From the NCBI GenBank assembly GCA_003049465.1, contig PYSS01000116.1, forward strand, positions 58,089 through 122,088: a DNA stretch of 64,000 nt, in the 5' to 3' direction. This DNA comes from Magnaporthiopsis rhizophila (taxonomy: Eukaryota > Ascomycota > Sordariomycetes > Magnaporthales > Magnaporthaceae). The notes under the pieces were generated by a model. That model was not told the origin of the DNA. It ran no database searches and saw only the letters and a list, made by a program, of their open reading frames with translations. The position numbers and the translations under genes were made by a program. Below, piece by piece: positions 38,482 through 48,083 of the stretch (position 1 is its first letter; each line of letters opens with the position of its first letter).

Positions 38482-39537
38482 CTACGCCACATGGCAGATT
38501 TTCCCCTCCACATAGAGCTGTGGGGCCCCGGCGGTAAGCTCGACGCGGAACTGCCTGCGGCGGCTCTGCATCGGGTTGGCGGTCGGGTCCGAAGTCGAGG
38601 CGCAGGCGGCCTGGGTCCACTGGCCGGGGGCGAGGCCAAAGATCTCCTTCAGCAGGGTGTCCCTGCCGCTGTTAGGCATGGGGCCGTCGACGACGGCGAA
38701 CTTGCCGCCGGAGCCGAGCTTCTTCTTGGCGGCCTTCAAGACGGCGTCCCAGGCGCCCTTGTAGATCCTCATCTGGGCCGGGTCGTTGGCGTGCGAGGCC
38801 TGGACGTGGGTGATGACGACGCCCGTGTTGGTCATGTAGACGACGCCGATGCACGTGGCGAGGTTGGTGGTGCCGATGTTCTTGTGGGCCTGGCGCACGG
38901 GCGCAAACTTGATCTTGGGATCCATGTAGCTCCACACCTGGGCCTTGTACTTCTCGTCGGCCGACATGTAGCCGATGGAGTTCATGGGCACGTTGACGGT
39001 GGGGAAGTTGTTAATGTTGACCACGTCCATGGCCCCGACCTCGGCGATGCTTAGCGGGTTCTTTGGGAGCTTGGGGCCGGGCCCGTCGACGCTGGACTTG
39101 GGAGAGTCCTCCTTCTTGGCCGGATCCTTGGCCGGATCCTTGGCCGGATCCCCGGAGGATGATGGAGACCCTGCGGGCGGCTCCGCTGGCTTGGTGGCCT
39201 TGTCCTTGCCTTTGGAGTCCGGGCGCGGGGGTTCCTTTGCAGGTTCGCCATCCTTTTTGCCGCCGCCGCTGCTGCTGCCCTTCCCGCCACTGCTGCTGCC
39301 CTTCCGGTCGAAAACGCCGCGTTCAGCTACTAGGCCCCGCTCGATGTTGTCGTTCTGGACATCGACGATCGGGAGGGCCGCGGCGAGGCCAAGGTGAGTG
39401 CTGGAAGAAGAAATGAAAGACGCATAGTGGGCTAATGTTGCTTGGTGTTGGAGTTGTGATATGGTTTTAGAGCTGTGATATGGTTTTGGAGTTGTTGATG
39501 GGATTGATGAGATGCTATTGTTGTGATGGCTAATCAT
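38482..39537 (-). CDS. Unrecognised, probably secreted protein; signal peptide out of frame
   Basis: A 351-codon minus-strand frame opens at 39537. Its first 40 residues are Ser/His/Gln-rich and look like translated leader sequence. A better start is ATG 39425 in the neighbouring frame, which encodes a hydrophobic MRLSFLLPALTLA-type signal peptide; one missing base near 39393 would connect it to the main frame. The main frame continues with LGLAAALPIVDVQ, then a Gly/Ser/Lys/Pro-rich linker containing GDPAKDPAKDPAKKED repeats. A compact C-terminal domain follows (from about NPLSIAEVGAMDVV) with a Cys then His pattern (NLATCIGVVYMTNTGVVITH), LLKEIFGLAPGQW and a Cys-containing end. The family is unknown to me. 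The Cys/His spacing faintly resembles CheD-like deamidase folds, but nothing proves it. Either the gene is a recent pseudogene or the base is a sequencing error; a splice at the TTCTTCTTCCAG near 39395 is a third possibility. Confidence 0.5.
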   Translation of the reverse strand: MISHHNNSISSIPSTTPKPYHSSKTISQLQHQATLAHYASFISSSSTHLGLAAALPIVDVQNDNIERGLVAERGVFDRKGSSSGGKGSSSGGGKKDGEPAKEPPRPDSKGKDKATKPAEPPAGSPSSSGDPAKDPAKDPAKKEDSPKSSVDGPGPKLPKNPLSIAEVGAMDVVNINNFPTVNVPMNSIGYMSADEKYKAQVWSYMDPKIKFAPVRQAHKNIGTTNLATCIGVVYMTNTGVVITHVQASHANDPAQMRIYKGAWDAVLKAAKKKLGSGGKFAVVDGPMPNSGRDTLLKEIFGLAPGQWTQAACASTSDPTANPMQSRRRQFRVELTAGAPQLYVEGKICHVA

Positions 39538-40640
39538 AACACATCTAATTCCTTAAACGTTCCCATCCAGCAGCTTAAATATTGCTTCTTCATCACAGTC
39601 TCCCGAACATCTCGACGTGTGGATTCTATTCACAGTCCATCGTCGCGACACTCAGCCTCTAGCATTGCCCAGTCAGTGGAGGTTTGGAGGGATTGCATCG
39701 CCACATTCAAGGCCGGGCATTCAAGGCCGGACATTCAAAGCCGGACATACACAGTCAGTGCTTATATCGGCGGGGTCAAAGCCTTATGGCGGGATTGATC
39801 GCCATGCGCACGCAATCGAGGTGTGTGGCTTGTTGGGTGGCGTGGCTGCGTGTGCCTCCATTTGATCGCGGGGCATTTATTGCCTGCAAACCATTGACGC
39901 CACACGTTGCAAGCTGTTGGGTTGTTGCGTGTGACAGGCCATACGTAAAGCGGCCGCGATTACGGTGCCCAAAAGAGTCTGTTTTCGGAGTAAAGAGAAA
40001 AGAGTATCGTCAGGCTCCCGCCCCGAGCTCGTGACGCGTCTTTAGGCGCCGCAAGGCCGTGGTGCCGACGTGGCGCAGTCCCGACGGAAGTCGGGACCCG
40101 CACGCGGGCCGGGCCCGTAACATTGCGGTATCCAAAAATAGGTAGCGATATGCTCGCGCCAAAACAGCGTGGCGCGTTTGGTTAGAGGGGCCGTAAACAG
40201 TGGGGCGCTGCCCCACACACAGTAAAAATTCTTAGGAACATCGACGAACTCAGGTACTGCAGTCAATTTGCATCGAAATGACGAGAAAATGACGAGATAT
40301 TGCGAGAAATTTTATATGCTCTGCCCGGGAGGCACTGCCGCTGCCTTCAACAGTGCCCCCGAGGCTGCAGGAGAGGCCTGCCCCTCCCACGGATACCTAC
40401 GAGCCCGGTATTGCCCTGCTATGCCGGTCTGCATAACTCCTGGCCCGCCTGGAGTCCCTTGAGAAACAGTGACTTTTGCTTTCGATAAGGCATCCATTTG
40501 GCTTCCTGACAGTCGTATAGCTGCCATGTCGCGGCGATCGTAAGCTGCGTTTTACCTTCGTGTACGCCGCCAGCGCCCTGACCTTGGCATCGCTAATGCA
40601 TTTATTAATACCAGCGAGGAGAATGATAACGTTACGAAAT
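39538..40640. other. Intergenic with small repeats
   Basis: This contains three tandem 14-bp units (CATTCAAGGCCGGR) at 39704-39745 and a perfect 8-bp-stem hairpin GTCCCGAC-ggaa-GTCGGGAC at 40078-40097. A GC-rich patch with GGGGCGCTGCCCC lies near 40200. No gene was supported. Confidence 0.5.
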
Positions 40641-40663
40641 CATATAGGATGGGGTAGAGGCAC

Positions 40664-41760
40664 CATGCGCAGCCGCCGATCCACCGCTTCAGCTACCTGC
40701 AGCTGCTGATCGTGCCCGTGCGGCTTGCCGCCTGGCTTCGTGGCGCTGGTCGTAGTGCTCTCGGTGCGCGACGTCAACCCGGGCCTGCTATACAGCCAGT
40801 GCCACGCCCGCGCCCGCCTGCCCTGGCTCAGCCATGCGCCCCTGCTCGGCGCCCCGGTCCGCTACCTTGTCTCCTTCTTCCACGAAGCCCTCGCCTCCGC
40901 CCGCTCTGCCGCGTCGCTGGCCGAGGTGCCCGCCTTTGTCGGCGGTCTGCTGACCGTCGCGACTGTCGAGGCCGCCCGCCTCTGCAACGCCTCCTCCGCC
41001 CTCATCGCCCAACCCACGGGTCCCTGGCTCGTCTTCAACCTGACCGGCGGCGAGCCGGTATGGGCCTTCGTCATCGTCCCGGCCTTCCTGCGCCGCGCAA
41101 AGGGCCTCATCCTGGTCGACGAGAGCCCCGACGCGCGCCTGGCCGCCGGCAGCCGCAACCTTGCCTTTGCCGCCGACGCCGTCGTCGTGCCGCTGTCGGC
41201 CGCCCTCGGCTTCGTTGCGCCCTCGGCTGCCATGCTGGCCACCAACTCTTCCATCATCACCATCCTGGTCTGGCTCTTCTTCCCCCGTCTACGTTGCGGT
41301 CGCCCGCCGCCTCACGCGCTGGGCCCTCGTACGCGCCCTGCCCGAGCGTGCCGCGCCCAGCTTCCGCCTCGAGAAGAGGTGCAGGGCCCTCGTGGACGTC
41401 TATGGCGGGGCCCGTCGTCTGCTCCATCGCTGCGCATCTGTGGAACCTTGTCGTACTCATCAGGGGCGCCGACGGCTGGCGCGAGATAACTCGCTCGACT
41501 GTCGAGCTCATCGAGATCGACGCCGTTTTCATCGGCCTGACCGTGCTGTACTGGATCCTGGTCGAGGGCGGCTGGAGGCTGGCCGGCCTGATGGTGCTCC
41601 TATCCGTGCTGCTGGGCCCCGGCGCAGGTATCTCTGCCGCCTGGGTCTGTCGCGAGTGGACCGCCCATGCCGCCGGCTTCGTTGAGAAGTCTGGTTCGGT
41701 GGGTCCCGAAAGGACGGAGGGGAGCGGACGAGGAGACGCCGCTGCTCAGGTAGTATGCAG
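40664..41760 (+). pseudogene. Frameshifted multi-pass membrane protein
   Basis: Protein-like sequence runs through three frames in succession. It starts in one frame as HRFSYLQLLIVP, moves to PPGFVALVVVLSVRDVNPG and continues for about 180 residues of hydrophobic helices (PTGPWLVFNLTGGEPVWAFV, then SSIITILVWLFFP). It shifts at a CCCCC run near 41284 to VYVAVARRLTRW, and again near the GGGG run at 41408 to AHLWNLVVLIRGADGWRE and later helices. Order and hydrophobicity are coherent, so this was one gene of perhaps seven membrane helices. I do not recognise the family. Shifts at homopolymers could be sequencing errors, yet the conserved genes in this window show none, which favours a decayed gene in a decaying region. 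Confidence 0.6.
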
Positions 41761-41945
41761 CACAGGTGGGGTTTAAATATTGGAGGGGTTTGGAGGGAGG
41801 AGCCAGCATTTTTAGTGGTGTTTCAACATTTGAGCCGGCTGTATTCATTCTTGTAGGTAATAACCATGTGCATATTCCACGCCCTTGTTTCCCGCATGCC
41901 TTGTCTGCTATTTGCTTCCGGCATCTCTACTCCGTTCCCTCCCAC

Positions 41946-42598
41946 TCAGCACTGCGGCGGATGGGCAACCCCTTCGGCCGGTGTCTTGAACAGCTCAACC
42001 TCGGCAGCGCGCCGCCTGACCAGCCCCGGCAGCGTCTTGCCCCCGCTGTACACCCACCGGGGCAGCTCCTGCGACGCAACCGTCGTCGGGTCCTCGCCCG
42101 CGTTGAGCTTGCTCGTCAGCGTCGACGACTGCTCGGCGCCGCAGCCCACGTTAAAGACCCAGCTGACGAGCGCGCCGAACTGGTTCGGGTTGAGCACGAC
42201 GCTGTCGGCCAGGTCCGCCGACAGGCACTGGCGTGCAATCCCCGTGTCGGACTGCAGCAGCTTCTCACCATCTGCCTCGGACAGCGGGATCGGGTACGGG
42301 ATCTCGTCACACATGGGCGTGCTGCAAAGGTGCCCGTATCCGATGGTCGGGTGGCCGGTCGGGTCGGTGTCTTAAGGGAGCGCGGTCGACCCCGTTAGCA
42401 TGTATTATTTCGTTAGTTGCTTAGTCTGCTTATTTTGTTCCCCCAGCGCCACTTACACGGCTCTGGAACCCAGCCCTCAAAGCCCTTGATCAGATCGATG
42501 CTGGCCTGGTTGAGGGGCGGAGGTCCGCACGCTTCGCTGCCGGCGACCACTCCGTTCAGGAGTGGGAAAAAGAGGACGACGATGGTTGCGGGCTTCAT
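41946..42598 (-). CDS. Secreted GH24 (phage-type) lysozyme
   Basis: Two minus-strand exons (42457..42598 and 41946..42370) join in phase across an 86-bp intron with a perfect GTAAGT donor; the junction rebuilds the conserved EPYTDPTGHPTIGYGH block. The 188-residue product starts at ATG 42598 with a signal peptide (MKPATIVVLFFPLLNGVVAG) and then IDLIKGFEGW, which carries the catalytic Glu of T4-type lysozymes. The C-terminal half has NQFGALVSWVFNVGCG and the LPGLVRRRAAEVELF signature. GH24 enzymes cleave the N-acetylmuramic acid to N-acetylglucosamine bond of bacterial peptidoglycan; fungal copies are usually explained by transfer from bacteria or phage. Extra Cys residues (CSTPMC, VGCG) could form disulfides suited to secretion. 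A role against bacterial competitors is inference. The acceptor (CTTAAG) is weaker than usual. Confidence 0.88.
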
Positions 42599-43808
42599 GG
42601 CTGACGCGATACTTGGTGGTTCCTTAACCTGCTGTAACAATAGACATTCATTTTCGCTTCGCCATCCCGGACTATTTATCTCATCGCAGAAAGCCCTCTT
42701 GAAATATTAATAGATCGACATTGATGAGGAACCACGGGGTCGCCATGTGTCTGTGGCCGTCGTCGTCCCCACCAAACCTGGCTAACGTACCCGCGATCGA
42801 TTCCGACGACAAGGGTGTGGTCCGTCACATCCCGGCCTGGCTGGTCCGTATTTCTCCTTTCTCGCCTCCTGGCGGGTGTTCAGATGCACCCGCCTCGGTT
42901 GGCGATCCCGGACCATGCCGTAAGCCAGCTGGAGCGGTGTCCTTGTGCGCCTCTCCATTTTCCTCGGTTGTCAGGGTCACGACAATCCCAGTCTGACCAG
43001 GTCCCGGGCCGGTCCCGCGCAGCGGATGCGTCTAGAAAATGTCCTAGCCGAAAAGCGAACGGAACATGAACCCGAAAGTCGTAGCCGAAAGGCGATGGGA
43101 TATGAACCCGAAAAGCGATGGGATATGAACCCGAAAGTTCTAGCCTTTACCCCTGCCCGTCAGCGCTGCGAGAAACATCTAAAAATTTGCATCGCCAGCC
43201 ACCATGCGAATGCCGGTAAGCGAGACACGCCCACGCCAACAAAATGCCCGACGTCTTTGTGCGGGCGACACATGAAATGGTCCCAAAGTAAGCGCCGACA
43301 GCGGTAAGCTCAACCGTTCAGCCTGGTCTGGTCCCGCACAACCGGATGCGTTTGGAAAGGTAACTCGGTAGGTAAGAAAAGATGCCGCATGCGTCATGTG
43401 ACAGCCAAATAGCCCTATTAGGGGCGCATCTGTATTGAGTGTTGTCGAGGGCGACTTGGTGCCTTATTTGTAGTGCTTGTAGGACCCTTACACGAGCACC
43501 TTGGCCGGTGGCCGGGGTGCTCACAGGGGTCTTGCGAGCACGTGCCAACTCCCTCTGGGCACAGGCGTCGCCTCCCTACAAGTGCCAAATTAAGTCGGCA
43601 GCCACTAGGATTGCATGCCCCGGCAAGCCGTAGACGCATCACTTCGATCCAATGTGCTCGTCGCCCGTATAGTCTTGTTACGTTTGACACATGTATCCGG
43701 GTCTGGAGAACAGGTAGCCAACAGTGGTGGGCAGTGGGCAGCCGCCAAAGGGAGCGGAACATCTTGATGCTTATTAGCCAGCAAGCAACGGGAGGCAACG
43801 GGAGCCCC
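42599..43808. other. Intergenic with short tandem repeats
   Basis: Contains 23-24 bp tandem units CCCGAAAAGCGATGGGATAT at 43048-43142 and two diverged copies of GGTCCCGC...GGATGCGTYTRGAAA (about 43009-43038 and 43329-43360). The lysozyme promoter must be in the left part. No protein-like frame was found. Confidence 0.5.
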
Positions 43809-44120
43809 CCAATTCCCAACTGCTCCCAGACCCACCAAAAGTACCAAACCAGCCCTCACACGTTTTGGTTTATGGAGGTTTTGGGAGCAAATGGGATTAC
43901 AGGCGTTTAGAAACGGAGGTTTTCGCCTCCAAAAACGGACGCCTCTGTTCCCCTTTGCTCCCAACCAAGCGTTCCCCTACCGTCCAACAGCCGTCTGCTG
44001 CGCCCCACCCTATACACTCACTTGTGTTCAACCCATATGCATCATCCCTGGATGAGACGAGAAATGTGCTTTTGGCGCTTCTGTTTTTTTTTTTTTTTTC
44101 AATAGCATGATCCGAATACG
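43809..44120 (-). repeat. Dispersed repeat, copy B
   Basis: Homologous to 31985-32286 in the same orientation; the part equivalent to the 5S fragment is more diverged here (GTGAGGGCTGGTTTGGTACT). A poly-T run (44085-44099) interrupts near the end. Confidence 0.7.
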
Positions 44121-44619
44121 CTAAGGCAGGATCTATTCGCATCTGCGCTTAATTGTGTGCATTCCCTTTTTGTTACCACCACCGTTGGGCCGGCGTACCG
44201 CGATTGGCAGGAAACGTCTAAGCAGCGGCAAGGGAAAAGGCTCCAGCTATTTTAGGCACCTACAATGGGGGCGTACTGGGATGGAAGGTCCCGGCGGCGG
44301 GAGATCCTTTGCGAATTGTTTTGGCTTGGCTTTGAGCCTTCCAAGGTCGACGGGATTCTGCCAGGGCTTACCTTGAATAGAACAGAGCTTCTATTTACCT
44401 GCCCAAAAACTTCCCTTTTATTCGCGTGAGACGATTTTAATCGCCTCGAGATACCTCCTGCTCGCGACAAAAATATCGACAGTCTCTCGTCGGGAAACAC
44501 GTTATTTACAATCCGGGGAAGGTCGATATTATCGTGTCTGTCGGCGGACATATCCGATATTCGTTGGCATGGGCATGGGCATACTCAATTTTTTCCAAGG
44601 CCCGCTCGATGCCATTTCC
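44121..44619. other. Intergenic between dispersed repeat and minisatellite
   Basis: Contains a short stretch TTTACAATCCGGGGAAGGTCG at about 44503 that resembles TTTATAATCTGGGGAAGTCC at about 34159 (C/T differences). No protein-like frame was found. Confidence 0.35.
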
Positions 44620-45502
44620 ATGCTGTTTCCATGGCCCATTCGATGCCTTTTCCACGATTTTTTCCATGCTCCCTTCCATGCTCCCGTCCGTGCTTCTTTC
44701 CATAACCCTTCCATGCTCCTTCCATGTTCCCTTTCATGCTCCTTCCATGTTCCCTTTCATGCTCCTTCCATGTTCCCTTTCATGCTCCTTCCATGTTCCC
44801 TTTCATGCTCCTTCCATGTTCCCTTTCATGCTCCTTCCATGTTCCCTTTCATGCTCCTTCCATGTTCCCTTTCATGCTCCTTCCATGTTCCCTTTCATGC
44901 TCCTTCCATGTTCCCTTTCATGCTCCTTCCATGTTCCCTTTCATGCTCCTTCCATGTTCCCTTTCATGCTCCTTCCATGTTCCCTTTCATGCTCCTTCCA
45001 TGTTCCCTTTCATGCTCCTTCCATGTTCCCTTTCATGCTCCTTCCATGTTCCCTTTCATGCTCCTTCCATGTTCCCTTTCATGCTCCTTCCATGTTCCCT
45101 TTCATGCTCCTTCCATGTTCCCTTTCATGCTCCTTCCATGTTCCCTTTCATGCTCCTTCCATGTTCCCTTTCATGCTCCTTCCATGTTCCCTTTCATGCT
45201 CCTTCCATGTTCCCTTTCATGCTCCTTCCATGTTCCCTTTCATGCTCCTTCCATGTTCCCTTTCATGCTCCTTCCATGTTCCCTTTCATGCTCCTTCCAT
45301 GTTCCCTTTCATGCTCCTTCCATGTTCCCTTTCATGCTCCTTCCATGTTCCCTTTCATGCTCCTTCCATGTTCCCTTTCATGCTCCTTCCATGTTCCCTT
45401 TCATGCTCCTTCCATGTTCCCTTTCATGCTCCTTCCATGTTCCCTTTCATGCTCCTTCCATGTTCCCTTTCATGCTCCTTCCATGTTCCCTTTCATGCTC
45501 CC
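44620..45502 (+). repeat. Minisatellite with about 34 near-perfect 23-bp units
   Basis: The core array spans 44711-45501 with unit TTCCCTTTCATGCTCCTTCC plus ATG, repeated without visible change. Its left flank (44620-44710) holds degenerate CCATG-type units. Because 23 is not a multiple of 3 and the unit contains no stop in any plus-strand frame, all three frames stay open for more than 280 codons with a 23-residue period. These frames are not judged to be genes. Confidence 0.95.
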
Positions 45503-45727
45503 TGTCACGATTGCCATTAGGAAAAGAGACTGGCTGCAATATACCTTAAACTTGAGGCTATCTAAAGCTGAGGAAGGAAGCTAGAAATTGGCGCGGTGCA
45601 CCGGGCGGTCCGGGCTGGGTTTTTCTGTGGGCGGTCGCCAGTTGTTGTCACGTGGTCATGATCACGTGACCTATATACACTGGCCTCGATGGAGTGGCAG
45701 CCCGTGAGGGCCCGCCACGCCACAACA
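45503..45727. mobile_element. Probable solo LTR (225 bp) inside the minisatellite
   Basis: The element starts TGTCACGA and ends CCACAACA (TG...CA ends, 3-bp inverted TGT/ACA). It is flanked by CTCCC at 45498-45502 and again at 45728-45732, a 5-bp target duplication of the size LTR retrotransposons make. Minisatellite-type CCATG sequence resumes on the right. Inside are an imperfect palindrome GTCACGTG-gtcatgat-CACGTGAC and a TATA-like CTATATACAC. CTCCC is common in the host repeat, so the duplication alone is weaker evidence than usual. Confidence 0.65.
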
Positions 45728-45850
45728 CTCCCTTTATGCTCCCCTCCATGCCCCCCTCCATGCTTCCTCCCTACCTTTTCCATGCTTCCCTCCATGCCCC
45801 TTCCATGCTCCCCTCCATACTCCTTTTATGCTCCCTTCCATGCTATCATA
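45728..45850 (+). repeat. Right remnant of the CCATG minisatellite
   Basis: Degenerate CCATGCTCCC/CCATGCCCC units continue for about 120 bp after the solo LTR, showing that the LTR interrupted the array. Confidence 0.75.
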
Positions 45851-45978
45851 TGGGAGGACCGGTTTGCTCGTCATACCCAACCCCGGCCACTGCACCGTTG
45901 CCCTGCATGCGCAAAATCGGAAATGAAAGACCGTGTCGCTAATTTTCCCGACCTGCCGAAGCGGTGCCACTTCCTCCT

Positions 45979-48083
45979 ATGGATTTGATATGTGTGGAGT
46001 GCCGCCAACTCCTAGTGCAAGATAATGTAATCACGCGCCGGGTTTACACTTCACAGGAAGACATGGATCTTCACCAAACCCTTCTCCGAAAAGTGGAGTG
46101 TCGATGTCGACGGCCGGTCGCGAATGTCAAGATGTCCGCTTCTGCTTGCCATTTCTGTGCCTTGATTTCGGAGCTTGTCGACAATCTCACGGCGAATCAA
46201 AAGATTGCACACATTACGCACTCCATCGAACGTGATCCGTGGAACAAGGAGTTCGTGGTCCACCTGAAATTTATCGGCCAACAAGGAAACGAGCTAGTTT
46301 CAGACGTTGTCAGCGTATATGATAATCCCGATATGCGTGAGTACCAGACCTTTACGCCGCCTGTGGCTCTAAACGTCAATGAGAACAGTTAGAAAGCTCA
46401 TTATTATGCCCAGGCTCCGAAGACGAGGTGGATGTCTTCCCGAACCGCGAAGAGTTTAACCGACTGAGGCGCTCGGAAGACGTGTCTCCACCGCGTTCAT
46501 CCACGGATCAGATATATGGCTTCATCAGATCCTGTCTCGACTATTGCCGAGAGAACCATCCAAAATGTAACGAAGACGTCGACACAGCCTGGCTTCCAAG
46601 CCGACTCATTTCTCTCGGCTCGGCGAATGCGCCAGTCGAACCAAGGCTTGTTTCGACTCGAGATCTCTGTTCTGATAGCCCGATACGGTACCTGGCGCTG
46701 AGCCACAGATGGGGAACCACGCGGTTTCTCACGCTGAACTCTGGAAACGCCCAGGATTTCTGGAAGCACATTCCCGTCGCAGCGCTTCGGCGAACATTCC
46801 AGGACACGATAAAGGTTGCCCGAGAACTCGGCATTCGATACGTGTGGATTGATTCTCTCTGCATAATCCAAGACTCGGAAGAAGATTGGAGGTCAGAATC
46901 TAAGACCATGCATCTGGTTTACCGAAACGCCGTCTGCACGCTTGCTGCGGCCGAAGCCGAAAAGCTCGAGGAGGGATTTATTGACATCGCCAAGCCAGCT
47001 GTGAAGACCGCATTTCTTCTATCCCTCGATCTACTCGGAAAAGCCGAAGAATTCATGATTAGATATGACCCGGTCAAGTTTTACCACAGAAGGCTCGCTA
47101 AGTGGCCGTTGATGAAGCGCGGCTGGGTGCTCCAGGAGAGCCTCTTGTCTCGACGCACGGTGTACTTCGGATCGCCCCTTATTTGGGAATGCCGGGAGAG
47201 TCTTCACAGCAGCGAACAGGCGTGCCATGTCGGGTATCAGTACCCCCTGGTTCCGCAAAGAAAGATCTGGCCGAGTCTCCTTGGCGGCGTAGGGGACTCC
47301 CACAAGCATTGGAGAAGAGCAGTCAGAGAGTTTTCCAGATGTGCACTTACAAAATCAGACGATAAACTCGTTGCTATGTCGGGCATAGCAAGAACCATCG
47401 AGCCGATGATGCACTCCGAATATCTTGCTGGGCTCTGGAGACAATTCATCTCCGAAGACCTGCTCTGGGCTGTAGAGGTCCTAGGGGAACCGACGGATGG
47501 ACCTCCCACTGCACCGACTCAGCGCCCAGCTAGCTATCGAGGTACGCCTTTTTTTCACCATAGGGAGCATCGCTTCATACTAACGGCTGCAGCCCCTTCA
47601 TGGTCGTGGGCCTCCATCGACGGACCTATCGATTACAAAACCCCCGTTGTCTCTGACCAGTACAGCGTTCTATCGTCTGTGTTGCCATACGTGAAAGCGC
47701 GAGGCGGCGATACATTCGGGCAAATCGAGGATGCCCACCTCGTGGTGATGGCCAAGACGTTCGACCTAGGCCCGTACCAGTCGCTTTGGCACAACCTCTG
47801 GGTGGCTGCTTCCGAAAGGCCCAACCCTCGCTGGTTTGTGCCTGATGAAGATATCTCTGGAGAGGCACGCCTCCACCTGCTTCCGGTTATCCTAAGTAGC
47901 CAAGGAGCGTACTGCATCATCATGGAATACGACGAGATGCGGCAGGGGATGCCGGCTTACAAGAGAGTGGGATTTGCGCGCGTCAATCTTGCCAGTGGGG
48001 CTCTTGGTAACTCATCATGGGTCGTTCCCGACTGGTTTCAATATTGGGGGACAGAGGATGTTCAGAGGTTTCAACTCATATAG
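45979..48083 (+). CDS. HET-domain protein (heterokaryon incompatibility family)
   Basis: Two exons (45979..46336 and 46414..48083) join in phase across a 77-bp intron with a GTGAGT donor, giving 675 residues. Start chosen at the first ATG (MDLICVEC); the frame extends 15 bp upstream only from a GTG. The N-terminus is Cys-rich (ICVECRQLL, ECRCRRPV, CHFCALISEL), as in many HET proteins. The HET domain covers roughly residues 200-350: PIRYLALSHRWGTTRFL, FQDTIKVARELGIRYVWIDS, LCIIQDSEEDWRSES and YRNAVCTLAA. The last part has the usual RGWVLQESLLSRRTVYFG and APSWSWASIDGPI blocks. HET domains trigger programmed cell death when incompatible hyphae fuse; some family members have NACHT partners, absent here. 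It adjoins the minisatellite/LTR region, the usual dynamic setting for such genes. Specificity is unknown. Confidence 0.93.

Noticed and set aside
44534..45584. Three overlapping frames of 286-328 codons with a 23-residue period
   Set aside because: The 23-bp unit lacks stops in all forward frames, so the open frames follow from the repeat; leader residues are also minisatellite-derived.
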